NCBI RefSeq assembly: GCF_030818075.1
Contig: NZ_JAUSZZ010000001.1
Location: forward strand, 3,286,001-3,350,000
Length of the DNA: 64,000 nt
Direction of reading: 5' to 3'
Source: Microbacterium proteolyticum
GTDB taxonomy: Bacteria > Actinomycetota > Actinomycetes > Actinomycetales > Microbacteriaceae
A program made the translations under genes and the position numbers. Below the pieces are notes generated by a model, which was not told where the DNA came from, did not search any database, and was given only the letters and a program-made list of their open reading frames with translations. Shown here one piece after another: positions 56,539 through 64,000 of this stretch (position 1 is its first letter; every line of letters begins with the position of its first letter).

Positions 56539-57501
56539 TCAGCGCGCGACGCTCAGCAGTCGCCGCGCCAGCGCCTCCTCGACGACGAGCTCGGTGATCA
56601 GCCCGGCGGCGAGCGCCCCGCGCAACCCGTCGAGCTTCGACAAGCTCGAGACGACGCAGAAGCGCCGCGGGATGCGGCGGACGGTGTCGAGGTCGGGGCC
56701 GCTCGAGCGCGCGTTCAGCTCGCGGATGTCGCTCGAGCCGTCGACGCGGTAGAACACCGTCGCGCAGTCGCCGACGACGCCCTCCCGTTCGATGACGGCA
56801 CGGTCGCGCTCGTCGAAGTAATCACCGCTGTAGACGTGCGAGGGCACGTCGGCGTGGGGCGAGCCGAGACCGAAGACGAACAGTCCGACGCGCTGCTGGA
56901 TCTCCAGGACCGAGCGCACCGAGCGCTCGCGCCACATCGCCTGCTTGGTGTGCGGATCGTCGAAGAGGGCGGGCACCGGGAATTGGTGCACGGAGGACGA
57001 CCAGGCCGCGCCGAACTTCGTGAGGATCTCCCCCGCGTAGGGGATGCCGGAGGTGCGCACGTTCGCCGCGCCGTTCATCTGCACGATGTGGGTGTCGTGC
57101 ACGTCTTTGACGGGTACGTGCCGGGCCACGGCCGACAGCGTGGAGCCCCAGGCCACGCCGACAGTCATCGACGACTCGACCCTTTCCGCGAGGATCCGCG
57201 CTGCCGTGAGGGCCGTTCGTTCGAGGCGCTCGGCTTCCGACGTCCGTGCGGGTGTCGGCACGACGTGGGCGGTGATGCCGAAGCGATCGGCGATGCGCTG
57301 GGCCATCTGGCCGCGCGCGTCGTCGGGCTGACTGATCGAGATGGTCACCAGCCCCACGTCGCGTGCGTGCTGCAGCAGACGGGACACGGACGACCGCGAG
57401 ATGCGCATCTCGTGCGCGATGGCATCCATCGTCAGGTCCTGCAGGTAGTACAGCTGCGCCGCCCGGAGCGCGTCGCGGGAGCGTTCCTCGGCCTGCGTCA
57501 C
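56539..57501 (-). CDS. SorC/DeoR-family sugar-binding transcriptional regulator
   Basis: 320 residues from GTG 57501 (VTQAEERSRD), after AAGGAGGGGGG. The helix-turn-helix reads LTMDAIAHEMRISRSSVSRLLQHARDVGLV. The C-terminal sugar-binding domain has VGVAWGSTL and PARFC-type PRRFCVVSSLSKLDGLRGAL. These regulators sense phosphorylated sugars or polyols. It diverges from glpD and converges on dhaKLM, so it likely controls one or both; the ligand may be DHAP or glycerol-3-phosphate (inference). An inverted repeat lies between it and glpD. Confidence 0.92.
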   Translation of the reverse strand: MTQAEERSRDALRAAQLYYLQDLTMDAIAHEMRISRSSVSRLLQHARDVGLVTISISQPDDARGQMAQRIADRFGITAHVVPTPARTSEAERLERTALTAARILAERVESSMTVGVAWGSTLSAVARHVPVKDVHDTHIVQMNGAANVRTSGIPYAGEILTKFGAAWSSSVHQFPVPALFDDPHTKQAMWRERSVRSVLEIQQRVGLFVFGLGSPHADVPSHVYSGDYFDERDRAVIEREGVVGDCATVFYRVDGSSDIRELNARSSGPDLDTVRRIPRRFCVVSSLSKLDGLRGALAAGLITELVVEEALARRLLSVAR

Positions 57502-57529
57502 GCTTCCCCCCTCCTTACACCCGCTAGTC

Positions 57530-57564
57530 TGCACGTTTTCTCAAGGGTCTTGCAACAATGTGCA
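57530..57564. promoter_or_regulatory. Inverted-repeat operator between the SorC-type regulator and glpD
   Basis: TGCACGTTTT (57530-57539) and AACAATGTGCA (57554-57564) form an imperfect inverted repeat with TGCAC/GTGCA ends. The second arm overlaps a TTGCAA hexamer (57550-57555), a possible -35 for glpD. It is the most AT-rich block in the gap, consistent with a regulator site. Confidence 0.6.
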
Positions 57565-57612
57565 CTCAGGCGCATCCTTCTGACGTACCGACAACGAAAG
57601 GTCGCAGTCGAC

Positions 57613-59331
57613 ATGTCGTCCCCCGCAACTCCGCTCCGCGCCGACGTTCAGGCGCTCCGCGACGCCGAAGACCTCGACGTCCTCATCATCGGCGGGGGGA
57701 TCAACGGCCTCGCCACCCTCCGCGACCTCGCTCTTCAGGGTGTGAAGGTCGCGCTCGTCGAGCGCGGTGACTTCGTCTCCGGCGCCTCCTCGGCCTCCAG
57801 CCACATGGTGCACGGCGGCATCCGCTACCTCGAGAACGGCGAGTTCCGCCTCGTGAAGGAGGCCGTGACCGAGCGCAACGATCTGCTCAAGACCGCGCCC
57901 CACTACGTCAAGCCGCTCGAGACGACGATCCCGATCTACAAGACGTTCTCCGGCATCCTGTCGGCGCCCTTCCGCCTCCTCGTGACCCACGGCCGCGGCA
58001 AGCCGAACGAGCGCGGCGCGCTGCTGATCAAGGTCGGCCTCATCATGTACGACACGTTCTCGCGCGACGGGGGCTCGGTCCCGCGCCACAAATTCCTGGG
58101 CAAGAAGAAGTCGCTCGCCGAACTCCCCCAGCTCAATCCCGACCTGGCCTACACCGCCACCTACTTCGACGCGTCGATGCACGACCCCGAGCGCATCGCC
58201 CTCGACGTGCTGCGCGACGGCATCGAGGCCGGCGGTGGACGCACGCAGGCGGTCAACTACGTCTCGGCCGTCGGCGCCGACCAGAACGGCGTGCGCGTGC
58301 GCGACGAGGTGTCGGGTGAGGAGTTCTCGGTCGCCGCGAAGGTGGTCTTGAACACCGCCGGCCCCTGGACCGACCTCGCCAATGCCGCGATGGGGGTGAA
58401 GACGCAGTTCATGGGCGGCACCAAGGGGTCGCACATCGTGCTCGACAACCCCGACCTGCTCGCCGCCACCGGCGGTCGCGAGATCTTCTTCGAGCACTCC
58501 GACGGCCGCATCGTGCTGATCTACCCCCTCAAGGATCGCGTGCTCGTCGGAACCACCGACATCGACGCCGACCCGGCGAAGCCCGTGGTGTGCACCGACG
58601 ACGAGATCGCCTACTTCTTCGACCTCATCGGGCACGTCTTCCCGAGCATCGCGGTCGACCGCTCGCAGATCGTCTACACGTTCTCGGGCATCCGCCCGCT
58701 GCCCCGCCACGACGACACCGCGCCGGGATTCGTCTCGCGCGACTACCGCATCGTCGAGGACGAGATCGCGGGCGTCCCGGGCTTCAGCCTCGTCGGCGGC
58801 AAGTGGACCACGTTCCGCGCTCTCGCCGAGCACCTCAGCATGAAGGCCCTGCAGAAGCTGCGCCGCCCGCATCGCGTGAGCACCCAGGGCCTGTCGATCG
58901 GCGGGGGTGCCGGCTTCCCGGCGACGCCCGAGCAGCGCCGACGCTGGGTGTCCGCCCGCACGAACGCGCACTCCGCGGAGCTGGTGGATGCCATGCTGGA
59001 GCGCTACGGCACGCGCGCCGACGCGATCCTCACCGCCCTCCCCGCCGAGCCGACTCCGGTGCCCGACGCGCCGGGGTACTACCGCGAGGAACTCACCTGG
59101 ATCGCCGAGCACGAGCAGGTCGTGCACCTGATCGACGTGCTGCTGCGCCGGACGCACCTCGCGTTCGTCGGAGGGATGACGGAGCGCACGCTACGGGAGG
59201 TGGCCGAAGCGATCGCCGGACCCCTCGGGTGGGACGTCGACCGCATCGACGAGGAGGTCACCCGCACGACGGAGATCCTCCGCACCGCTCACCGGGTCGA
59301 TCTGGCCCAGGCGGGGGTCGCTCGGATCTGA
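57613..59331 (+). CDS. glpD: Aerobic glycerol-3-phosphate dehydrogenase
   Basis: 572 residues. FAD-binding GGGINGLATLRDLALQG is near the N-terminus, followed by GASSASSHMVHGGIRYLENGEF. The substrate segment GTKGSHIVLD and the C-terminal GGKWTTFRALAEHL are intact. It oxidises glycerol-3-phosphate to DHAP and passes electrons to the quinone pool at the membrane. ATG 57613 is about 12 bases after AAAGG. Order glpD-glpF-glpK on one strand, with gaps of 120 and 82 bases, suggests one regulon if not one transcript. Confidence 0.96.
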   Translation: MSSPATPLRADVQALRDAEDLDVLIIGGGINGLATLRDLALQGVKVALVERGDFVSGASSASSHMVHGGIRYLENGEFRLVKEAVTERNDLLKTAPHYVKPLETTIPIYKTFSGILSAPFRLLVTHGRGKPNERGALLIKVGLIMYDTFSRDGGSVPRHKFLGKKKSLAELPQLNPDLAYTATYFDASMHDPERIALDVLRDGIEAGGGRTQAVNYVSAVGADQNGVRVRDEVSGEEFSVAAKVVLNTAGPWTDLANAAMGVKTQFMGGTKGSHIVLDNPDLLAATGGREIFFEHSDGRIVLIYPLKDRVLVGTTDIDADPAKPVVCTDDEIAYFFDLIGHVFPSIAVDRSQIVYTFSGIRPLPRHDDTAPGFVSRDYRIVEDEIAGVPGFSLVGGKWTTFRALAEHLSMKALQKLRRPHRVSTQGLSIGGGAGFPATPEQRRRWVSARTNAHSAELVDAMLERYGTRADAILTALPAEPTPVPDAPGYYREELTWIAEHEQVVHLIDVLLRRTHLAFVGGMTERTLREVAEAIAGPLGWDVDRIDEEVTRTTEILRTAHRVDLAQAGVARI

Positions 59332-59451
59332 CCGAGGTGCGGGCGCGCCACCGATCGCGCGCCCGCACCCACACCGGCGGTTCGACCCGCCGAGCTGCAC
59401 GACCACCCGCGGCGACGAAGTCCGGGTGAGAAAAGAAAGGTCGATGAAGAC

Positions 59452-60210
59452 ATGCAAGAAGTGAACCTGGGGCTGTACTTCCTCTCCGAGGTGGTCGGCA
59501 CCGCGATGCTCATCCTGCTGGGCTGCGGCGTGGTCGCCAACGTGGCCCTCGCCAAGACCAAGGGCAATGCGGGTGGCACCCTGATGGTCAACTGGGGGTG
59601 GGGCCTGGCCGTCTTCGCCGGCGTCATCGTCTCGGCCTACTCCGGCGCGCAGCTGAACCCCGCCGTCTCCATCGGACTCCTCGTGCACGGTGACATCACG
59701 TTCGTGCAGTTCCTGGTCGCCGTCGCGGCTCAGATGGTCGGCGCGATCATCGGTGCCGTGCTGGCGTGGGCCTCCTACAAGCAGCACTTCGACGACGAGC
59801 CCGACCCGGCCGCCAAGCTGGGCGTGTTCTCGACCGGCCCCGCCGTCCGCTCCTACGGCTTCAACTTCCTCACCGAGGTCATCGCCACCTTCGTGCTCGT
59901 GTTCGTCATCTTCGGCTTCCGCGACTACGGCGTGGCCGACATCGGCGTTCCGGGAGGCATCGGCGGCCTCGCCGCCGTTCCCGTCGCCCTGCTCGTGGTC
60001 GGCATCGGCGCCTCCCTCGGCGGTCCGACCGGGTACGCCATCAACCCCGCGCGCGACCTCGGTCCGCGCATCGCGCACGCGATCCTCCCCATCAGGGGCA
60101 AGGGCGGCAGCGACTGGGGCTACGCCTGGGTTCCGGTCGCCGGTCCCCTCGTGGGCGGTGCGCTCGCAGGCCTTCTCGCCCCGGTGCTGCTCGGACTGGC
60201 CGCCTCCTGA
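59452..60210 (+). CDS. glpF: Glycerol facilitator (aquaglyceroporin)
   Basis: 252 residues, six membrane helices. Both NPA boxes are present: [13 protein letters not shown] and [11 protein letters not shown]; Asp after the second NPAR marks the glycerol-conducting subgroup. It allows glycerol to enter the cell, where GlpK traps it. ATG 59452 is preceded by AAAGAAAGG. An earlier ATG at 59441 opens only a 6-codon reading frame. The gene is followed after 82 bases by glpK. Confidence 0.95.
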   Translation: MQEVNLGLYFLSEVVGTAMLILLGCGVVANVALAKTKGNAGGTLMVNWGWGLAVFAGVIVSAYSGAQLNPAVSIGLLVHGDITFVQFLVAVAAQMVGAIIGAVLAWASYKQHFDDEPDPAAKLGVFSTGPAVRSYGFNFLTEVIATFVLVFVIFGFRDYGVADIGVPGGIGGLAAVPVALLVVGIGASLGGPTGYAINPARDLGPRIAHAILPIRGKGGSDWGYAWVPVAGPLVGGALAGLLAPVLLGLAAS

Positions 60211-60292
60211 CCCCCGGGGTGGCCGATCCGCCCGGAAAGGCCGCCCCGCCCTTCACCACCTTCACCACCGAACAAGACAAAGGAGTCCCTCC

Positions 60293-61804
60293 ATGGCCGA
60301 TTACGTCCTCGCCATCGACCAAGGCACGACATCGACGCGCGCGATGATCTTCGACACGAGCGGTAGCGTCATCTCCGTCGGGCAGAAGGAGCACGAGCAG
60401 ATCTTCCCGCGCGCGGGCTGGGTCGAGCACGACCCGCTCGAGATCTGGCGCAACACCCAGGAGGTCATCGGCCTGGCCCTCAGCCGTGCCGACATCACCC
60501 GGCACGACATCGCCGCCGTGGGCATCACCAACCAGCGCGAGACCGCGGTCGTCTGGGACAAGAACACCGGCAACCCCGTGTACAACGCCATCGTCTGGCA
60601 GGACACGCGCACGCAGTCCATCGTCGACCGCCTCGCCGACGGTGACCCCGAGCGCTACAAGAGCATCGTCGGCCTGCCGCTGGCGACCTACTTCTCGGGC
60701 ACCAAGATCGTCTGGATCCTGGAGAACGTCGACGGGGCCCGTGAGAAGGCCGACGCCGGCGACCTGCTGTTCGGCACGACCGACACCTGGGTGCTGTGGA
60801 ACCTCACCGGTGGCACCGACGGCGGCGTGCACGCGACCGACGTCACCAACGCCAGCCGCACGCTGTTCATGGACCTCGAGACGCTGTCCTGGCGTGACGA
60901 CATCCTGGCCGACTTCAATGTCCCCGCCTCGATGCTTCCGGAGATCCGCTCGTCGTCCGAGGTGTACGGCACGGTGGAGTCGTCGTCGCTGCTGCGCGAG
61001 ACGCCGATCGCCGGCATCCTGGGAGACCAGCAGGCGGCGACCTTCGGTCAGGCCGCCTTCGACCCGGGTGAGAGCAAGAACACCTACGGCACGGGTAACT
61101 TCCTCATCTTCCAGACGGGGGAAGAGATCGTCCGCTCCCAGAACGGTCTGCTGACGACCCTGGGCTACAAGCTCGGCGACCAGCCCGCCCGCTACGCCCT
61201 CGAAGGCTCGATCGCCGTGACCGGCTCGCTCATCCAGTGGCTGCGCGACCAGCTCGGCATCATCTCCTCGGCCCCCGAGGTCGAGGCGCTGGCCTCCAGC
61301 GTCGACGACAACGGCGGCGTGTACTTCGTGCCGGCGTTCTCGGGCCTGTTCGCGCCGTACTGGCGGCCCGATGCCCGCGGCGCGATCGTCGGCATGACGC
61401 GGTACGTCAACAAGGGCCACATCGCCCGCGCGGCCCTCGAGGCCACCGCCTTCCAGTCCCGCGAGGTGCTCGACGCCGTCAACGCCGACTCGGGCGTCGA
61501 CCTGGAGGAGCTGAAGGTCGACGGCGGCATGACCGCGAACGATGCGCTCATGCAGTTCCAGGCCGACATCCTGGGCGTGCCGGTCGTGCGTCCGGTGGTC
61601 GCCGAGACCACCGCCCTCGGCGCCGCGTACGCCGCGGGCCTCGCGGTCGGCTTCTGGGACAACCTCGACGACCTCCGCTCCAACTGGCAGGAGGACAAGC
61701 GCTGGGAGCCCCGCATGGACGCCGGCGAGCGCGACCGCGAGCTGCGCCTGTGGAAGAAGGCCGTCACCAAGTCCATGGACTGGGTCGACGACGACGTGCG
61801 CTGA
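60293..61804 (+). CDS. glpK: Glycerol kinase
   Basis: 503 residues. The sugar-kinase N-terminal phosphate loop is [13 protein letters not shown]. The glycerol site residues lie in [16 protein letters not shown] and the ADP-site GTGNF; the C-terminal signature [15 protein letters not shown] is complete. It phosphorylates glycerol to glycerol-3-phosphate. ATG 60293 follows AAAGGAG by 8 bases, a strong ribosome site. It ends at a perfect terminator. In other firmicutes and actinobacteria GlpK can be activated by HPr-phosphorylation at a His; I see no clear matching loop. Confidence 0.97.
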   Translation: MADYVLAIDQGTTSTRAMIFDTSGSVISVGQKEHEQIFPRAGWVEHDPLEIWRNTQEVIGLALSRADITRHDIAAVGITNQRETAVVWDKNTGNPVYNAIVWQDTRTQSIVDRLADGDPERYKSIVGLPLATYFSGTKIVWILENVDGAREKADAGDLLFGTTDTWVLWNLTGGTDGGVHATDVTNASRTLFMDLETLSWRDDILADFNVPASMLPEIRSSSEVYGTVESSSLLRETPIAGILGDQQAATFGQAAFDPGESKNTYGTGNFLIFQTGEEIVRSQNGLLTTLGYKLGDQPARYALEGSIAVTGSLIQWLRDQLGIISSAPEVEALASSVDDNGGVYFVPAFSGLFAPYWRPDARGAIVGMTRYVNKGHIARAALEATAFQSREVLDAVNADSGVDLEELKVDGGMTANDALMQFQADILGVPVVRPVVAETTALGAAYAAGLAVGFWDNLDDLRSNWQEDKRWEPRMDAGERDRELRLWKKAVTKSMDWVDDDVR

Positions 61805-61822
61805 CGCGCCGTGTCGCAGCGG

Positions 61823-61854
61823 AAACCCCGCCGGCTCCGTGCCGGCGGGGTTTT
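61823..61854 (+). terminator. Rho-independent terminator of glpK
   Basis: A 13-bp stem AAACCCCGCCGGC / GCCGGCGGGGTTT (61823-61835, 61841-61853) with loop TCCGT, followed by TTTTCG. This is the clearest intrinsic terminator in the window. Confidence 0.92.
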
Positions 61855-61877
61855 CGTCGTGTGGTGACTGCTGGGGG

Positions 61878-61927
61878 CTTCGACAGGCTCAGCCACCTCG
61901 CCGCGGAGGTCCCTGAGCCTGTCGAAG
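61878..61927. repeat. 50-bp palindrome with CTTCGACAGGCTCAG arms
   Basis: CTTCGACAGGCTCAG (61878-61892) and CTGAGCCTGTCGAAG (61913-61927) are perfectly complementary, 15 bp, with a 20-nt spacer. The geometry (15-20-15) is the same as the TGTCCCACTT palindromes. It lies 23 bases beyond the glpK terminator. Confidence 0.85.
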
Positions 61928-61980
61928 GGACCGATCGCGTCCGCGAAACGCCGGGTGCCCGGCATCCGGATGCCGTCGAC

Positions 61981-62460
61981 TCAGCGCTGCGGCTTGGGAA
62001 ACGCCGCACGCACGACATCGGACTGCAAGTAGTCGGAGACCCCGATGAGCAGGATCGCGAACAGGATCTGCTCGGTGACCACCCAGAACGGGTAGAGCCC
62101 GGGGATCGCGGCGAGCACGAGGGCGACGACCGGGAAGATGCGGCTGAACAGCTGCAGACGCCGGAACGCCCAGTACCAGCCCGCCCACGCGCGCCACAGG
62201 AAGTAGAACAGCGTCGTGGTGATGGCCAGCACGACGAGGCAGCGCATCCACACGGCGAACCCCACATCGGCGCCGTTCTGCGTCATGACGAAAGCGACCA
62301 CCACCGTGGCGACGCCGAGCACGAAGCCCGCCGCCAGCAGCAGCGTCATCGCACGGAACGCGCGCCGCACCTTCGGGTCGTCGGAGACGGCGACGCGATG
62401 GCCGGCCTGACGTCCGCCGGCGATGCGGTCGAGGCGGCGCAGGGCTGGTTCGAGCTGCAT
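61981..62460 (-). CDS. Membrane protein, unknown
   Basis: 159 residues. An N-terminal basic cytoplasmic region (about 1-35) is followed by four hydrophobic helices (about 38-60, 70-92, 108-128, 130-150), with Trp/Tyr-rich WRAWAGWYWAFRRLQ between helices 2 and 3. No catalytic motif is visible. ATG 62460 comes 6 nt after TAGGGT on the minus strand (leaderless). It stands alone between the glpK terminator and osmC. I cannot assign a family. Confidence 0.75.
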   Translation of the reverse strand: MQLEPALRRLDRIAGGRQAGHRVAVSDDPKVRRAFRAMTLLLAAGFVLGVATVVVAFVMTQNGADVGFAVWMRCLVVLAITTTLFYFLWRAWAGWYWAFRRLQLFSRIFPVVALVLAAIPGLYPFWVVTEQILFAILLIGVSDYLQSDVVRAAFPKPQR

Positions 62461-62511
62461 GCGCTCACCCTATGACCTCGGCGTATGCGCCGCCTCGGTG
62501 CACGCCCGCGC

Positions 62512-62982
62512 TCAGCCGACCGTGATCTCCGGTTCGTGCCGCACGGGGAAGTTGACCGAGTTGGCGATGAAGCACCACGCGCGCGCCTGCGCGTGCGCGG
62601 CGCGGGCCGCCTCGACCATCGACTCCTCGGCGACCCGCACCCGCGGGCGCAGCACCACCTCTGTGAATGCTCCCCCGCTGTTGCCGTCTTCCTGCATGGT
62701 GCCCGATGCGTCGTCCTCGTACCCCGTGACGACGACCCCGGTCGTGACGCAGGCGTGCAGGTAGGACAGCAGGTGGCATTCGCTCAGCGCGGCGAGGAGC
62801 AGCTCCTCCGGGTTCCACTTGGCGGGGTCGCCGCGGAACGGCTTGTCGGCGGATGCCGCGATGGCGGGCTTCCCGTCGACCTCGAGCGTCACGGCCCGGT
62901 CGTAGTCGCGATACCCGCTCGTGCCGCTCCCCCGGTCGCCCGTCCAGGTCGCGTGCAGACGGTACTGGTGCTCTCCGTTCAT
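62512..62982 (-). CDS. OsmC/Ohr-family peroxide-reducing protein
   Basis: 156 residues. The OsmC fold is clear: YRLHATWTG...GYRDYDRAVTLEV, KWNPEELLLAALSECHLLSYLHACVTTGV with both peroxidatic cysteines (CH near residue 72 and C about 10 later), and a final FIANSVNFPV. It lacks the classic OsmC second Cys spacing seen in Ohr, so subgroup is uncertain. It reduces organic hydroperoxides using thiols. ATG 62982 (MNGEHQYRL) follows CAGACT by 6 nt. It is divergent from the asparaginase gene; a long palindrome lies between. Confidence 0.88.
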   Translation of the reverse strand: MNGEHQYRLHATWTGDRGSGTSGYRDYDRAVTLEVDGKPAIAASADKPFRGDPAKWNPEELLLAALSECHLLSYLHACVTTGVVVTGYEDDASGTMQEDGNSGGAFTEVVLRPRVRVAEESMVEAARAAHAQARAWCFIANSVNFPVRHEPEITVG

Positions 62983-63016
62983 GCCACCAGTCTGCCCCCA
63001 CCCCACCCCCACCGCC

Positions 63017-63080
63017 GCGCGAGTCGCCAGGATGTGTCGCTTCGACGCCGCTCCCGGCGACAGATCCTGGCGACTCACGC
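63017..63080. repeat. 64-bp palindrome between osmC and asparaginase
   Basis: Arms at 63017-63040 and 63057-63080 are complementary at 22 of 24 positions (core GAGTCGCCAGGAT) with a 16-nt loop. If the two inner base pairs are not counted, the spacer is again 20 nt. It lies in the divergent promoter region, about 50 bases before the asparaginase ATG. Confidence 0.85.
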
Positions 63081-63129
63081 GGGGAGGCGGGCCCCGTCGG
63101 GCGGCGAGGTGCCGGGATACGATGGAGGG

Positions 63130-64000
63130 ATGCCGACGCCCCCCGCCTTCGCTGAACTCGCCGTCGTCGATCGCAACGGGTTCGTGGAGTCACGGCACCA
63201 CGGCGTGGCGGTGGTGCTCGCCCCCGACGGGTCGGAGAAGCTCTCCCTCGGCGACCCGACCGCACCTTTCCTCCCCCGCTCGAGCATGAAGCCGCTGCAG
63301 GCGCTCGCGTGCCTGTCGGCCGGCGTCGACCTCGCCGACGAGCGACTGGCGATCTCGATGGCGAGCCACTGCGGCACCGACCGGCACGCCGAGGTGGCCC
63401 GGGGCATGCTGCAGTCGGCGGGCCTCACCGAAGACGACCTGGGCTGCCCGGCCGCGTGGCCGTCCGACCAGGCATCGCGCGACGAGCTCGTACGCGATCA
63501 CGGCGGTCCCTCGCCGCTGCGGATGAACTGCTCCGGAAAGCACGCCGCCATGCTTCTGACGTGCGTCGCGAACGGGTGGCCGACCGCGAACTACCTCGAC
63601 GCGCAGCACCCGCTGCAGGTGCACATCCGCGAGGTGATCGAGCGGCTCGTGGGCGAGCGCCTGACCACCACGGCGATCGACGGGTGCGGCGCCCCCGTCT
63701 ACGCGATGAGCCTCGTGGGCCTCGCCCGTGCCATCCAGCGCATCGCGACGTCATCCGAGCGGTCTCCCTTCGCGCTGCACCGCAGCGCCGGAACCCTCGT
63801 GCGCGCCGTCAAAGACCACGCGTGGACGATCGACGGTCCCGGTCGCCCCGACACGGTCGTCATCGATCATCTCGGTGTCTTCAGCAAGATGGGCGCCGAG
63901 GGCGTCCAGGTGATGACGGCCCCCGACGGCACCACGGTCGCGCTGAAGATGCTCGACGGGTCCAACCGCGCCGGCCACGTGGTGGCGCTGCGCCTGCTCG
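63130..64000 (+). CDS. L-asparaginase II (thermolabile, R. etli type), partial
   Basis: The first 290 residues of a protein cut by the window edge. It matches the non-classical asparaginase II family: RSSMKPLQALA with the Ser-x-x-Lys dyad, ASHCGTDRH, MNCSGKHAAMLL and DGCGAPVYAM. It hydrolyses asparagine to aspartate and ammonia. ATG 63130 lies 6 nt after TACGAT (leaderless); GGAGGG in between also resembles a ribosome site. It is not related to the E. coli AnsB type. The missing part is about the last 30-40 residues. Confidence 0.9.
   Translation, partial: MPTPPAFAELAVVDRNGFVESRHHGVAVVLAPDGSEKLSLGDPTAPFLPRSSMKPLQALACLSAGVDLADERLAISMASHCGTDRHAEVARGMLQSAGLTEDDLGCPAAWPSDQASRDELVRDHGGPSPLRMNCSGKHAAMLLTCVANGWPTANYLDAQHPLQVHIREVIERLVGERLTTTAIDGCGAPVYAMSLVGLARAIQRIATSSERSPFALHRSAGTLVRAVKDHAWTIDGPGRPDTVVIDHLGVFSKMGAEGVQVMTAPDGTTVALKMLDGSNRAGHVVALRLL

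Overview
The window is high-GC DNA dense in short intergenic gaps, with actinobacterial gene content. It contains a CopA/CsoR-operator pair, a Hen1-Pnkp RNA repair pair, a PhzE-like fused anthranilate synthase behind a Trp leader peptide, an SNF2 helicase and DUF1206. Many start codons sit 6-8 nt after a TANNNT box and lack a Shine-Dalgarno sequence, so leaderless mRNAs appear common. Together these suggest the family Microbacteriaceae, most likely Microbacterium. This is inference from sequence alone; no database was searched.

Layout. 1-6.4 kb: a MocR-type regulator (cut by the left edge) divergent from a BenE transporter, a PiT phosphate transporter with a small membrane partner, and an S9 oligopeptidase. 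6.4-10.9 kb is the most plastic part: three 50-bp palindromes flank a frameshifted DUF559 gene, then pfkA, several tandem-repeat arrays and an IS30-family element. 10.9-17.6 kb: SNF2 helicase, copper ATPase (apparently frameshifted) with a CsoR-type operator, and an MFS exporter. 17.6-28.1 kb: two minus-strand translation/RNA clusters, hypothetical-truB-membrane-membrane-ribF and nusA-ylxR-infB-rbfA, separated by mutY and a CPBP protease. 28.3-35.8 kb: HD protein, glycogen phosphorylase, hen1-pnkp. 35.9-44.8 kb: DUF1206, aldo/keto reductase, proS, ACC deaminase with a divergent GntR regulator, ispG, trpL-trpEG. 45-54 kb: small unknown proteins, an M50 site-2-type protease, a MurE-like ligase, a 110-bp x3 repeat array, dxr, a lipoprotein FKBP and plsC. 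54-61.9 kb is a three-carbon polyol locus: dhaKLM, a SorC/DeoR-type regulator, glpD, glpF, glpK. 62-64 kb: membrane protein, OsmC, and an asparaginase running off the right edge.

How the genes work together. GlpF, GlpK and GlpD make a glycerol to DHAP route. DhaKLM, with an EIIA-HPr fusion as DhaM, feeds dihydroxyacetone into DHAP from the PTS. The SorC-type regulator lies between the two gene groups. Hen1 and Pnkp overlap by 4 nt and form a known RNA repair and end-marking pair. ispG and dxr are two steps of the MEP isoprenoid pathway. trpL shows a complete attenuator with mutually exclusive hairpins.

The signals least explained by known features are: (i) a family of intergenic palindromes with unrelated arm sequences but often a 20-nt spacer; (ii) strong over-use of GGATGCC/GGCATCC on both strands, overriding codon preference; and (iii) a protein made of two copies of an unrecognised domain beside a short SSB-like gene.
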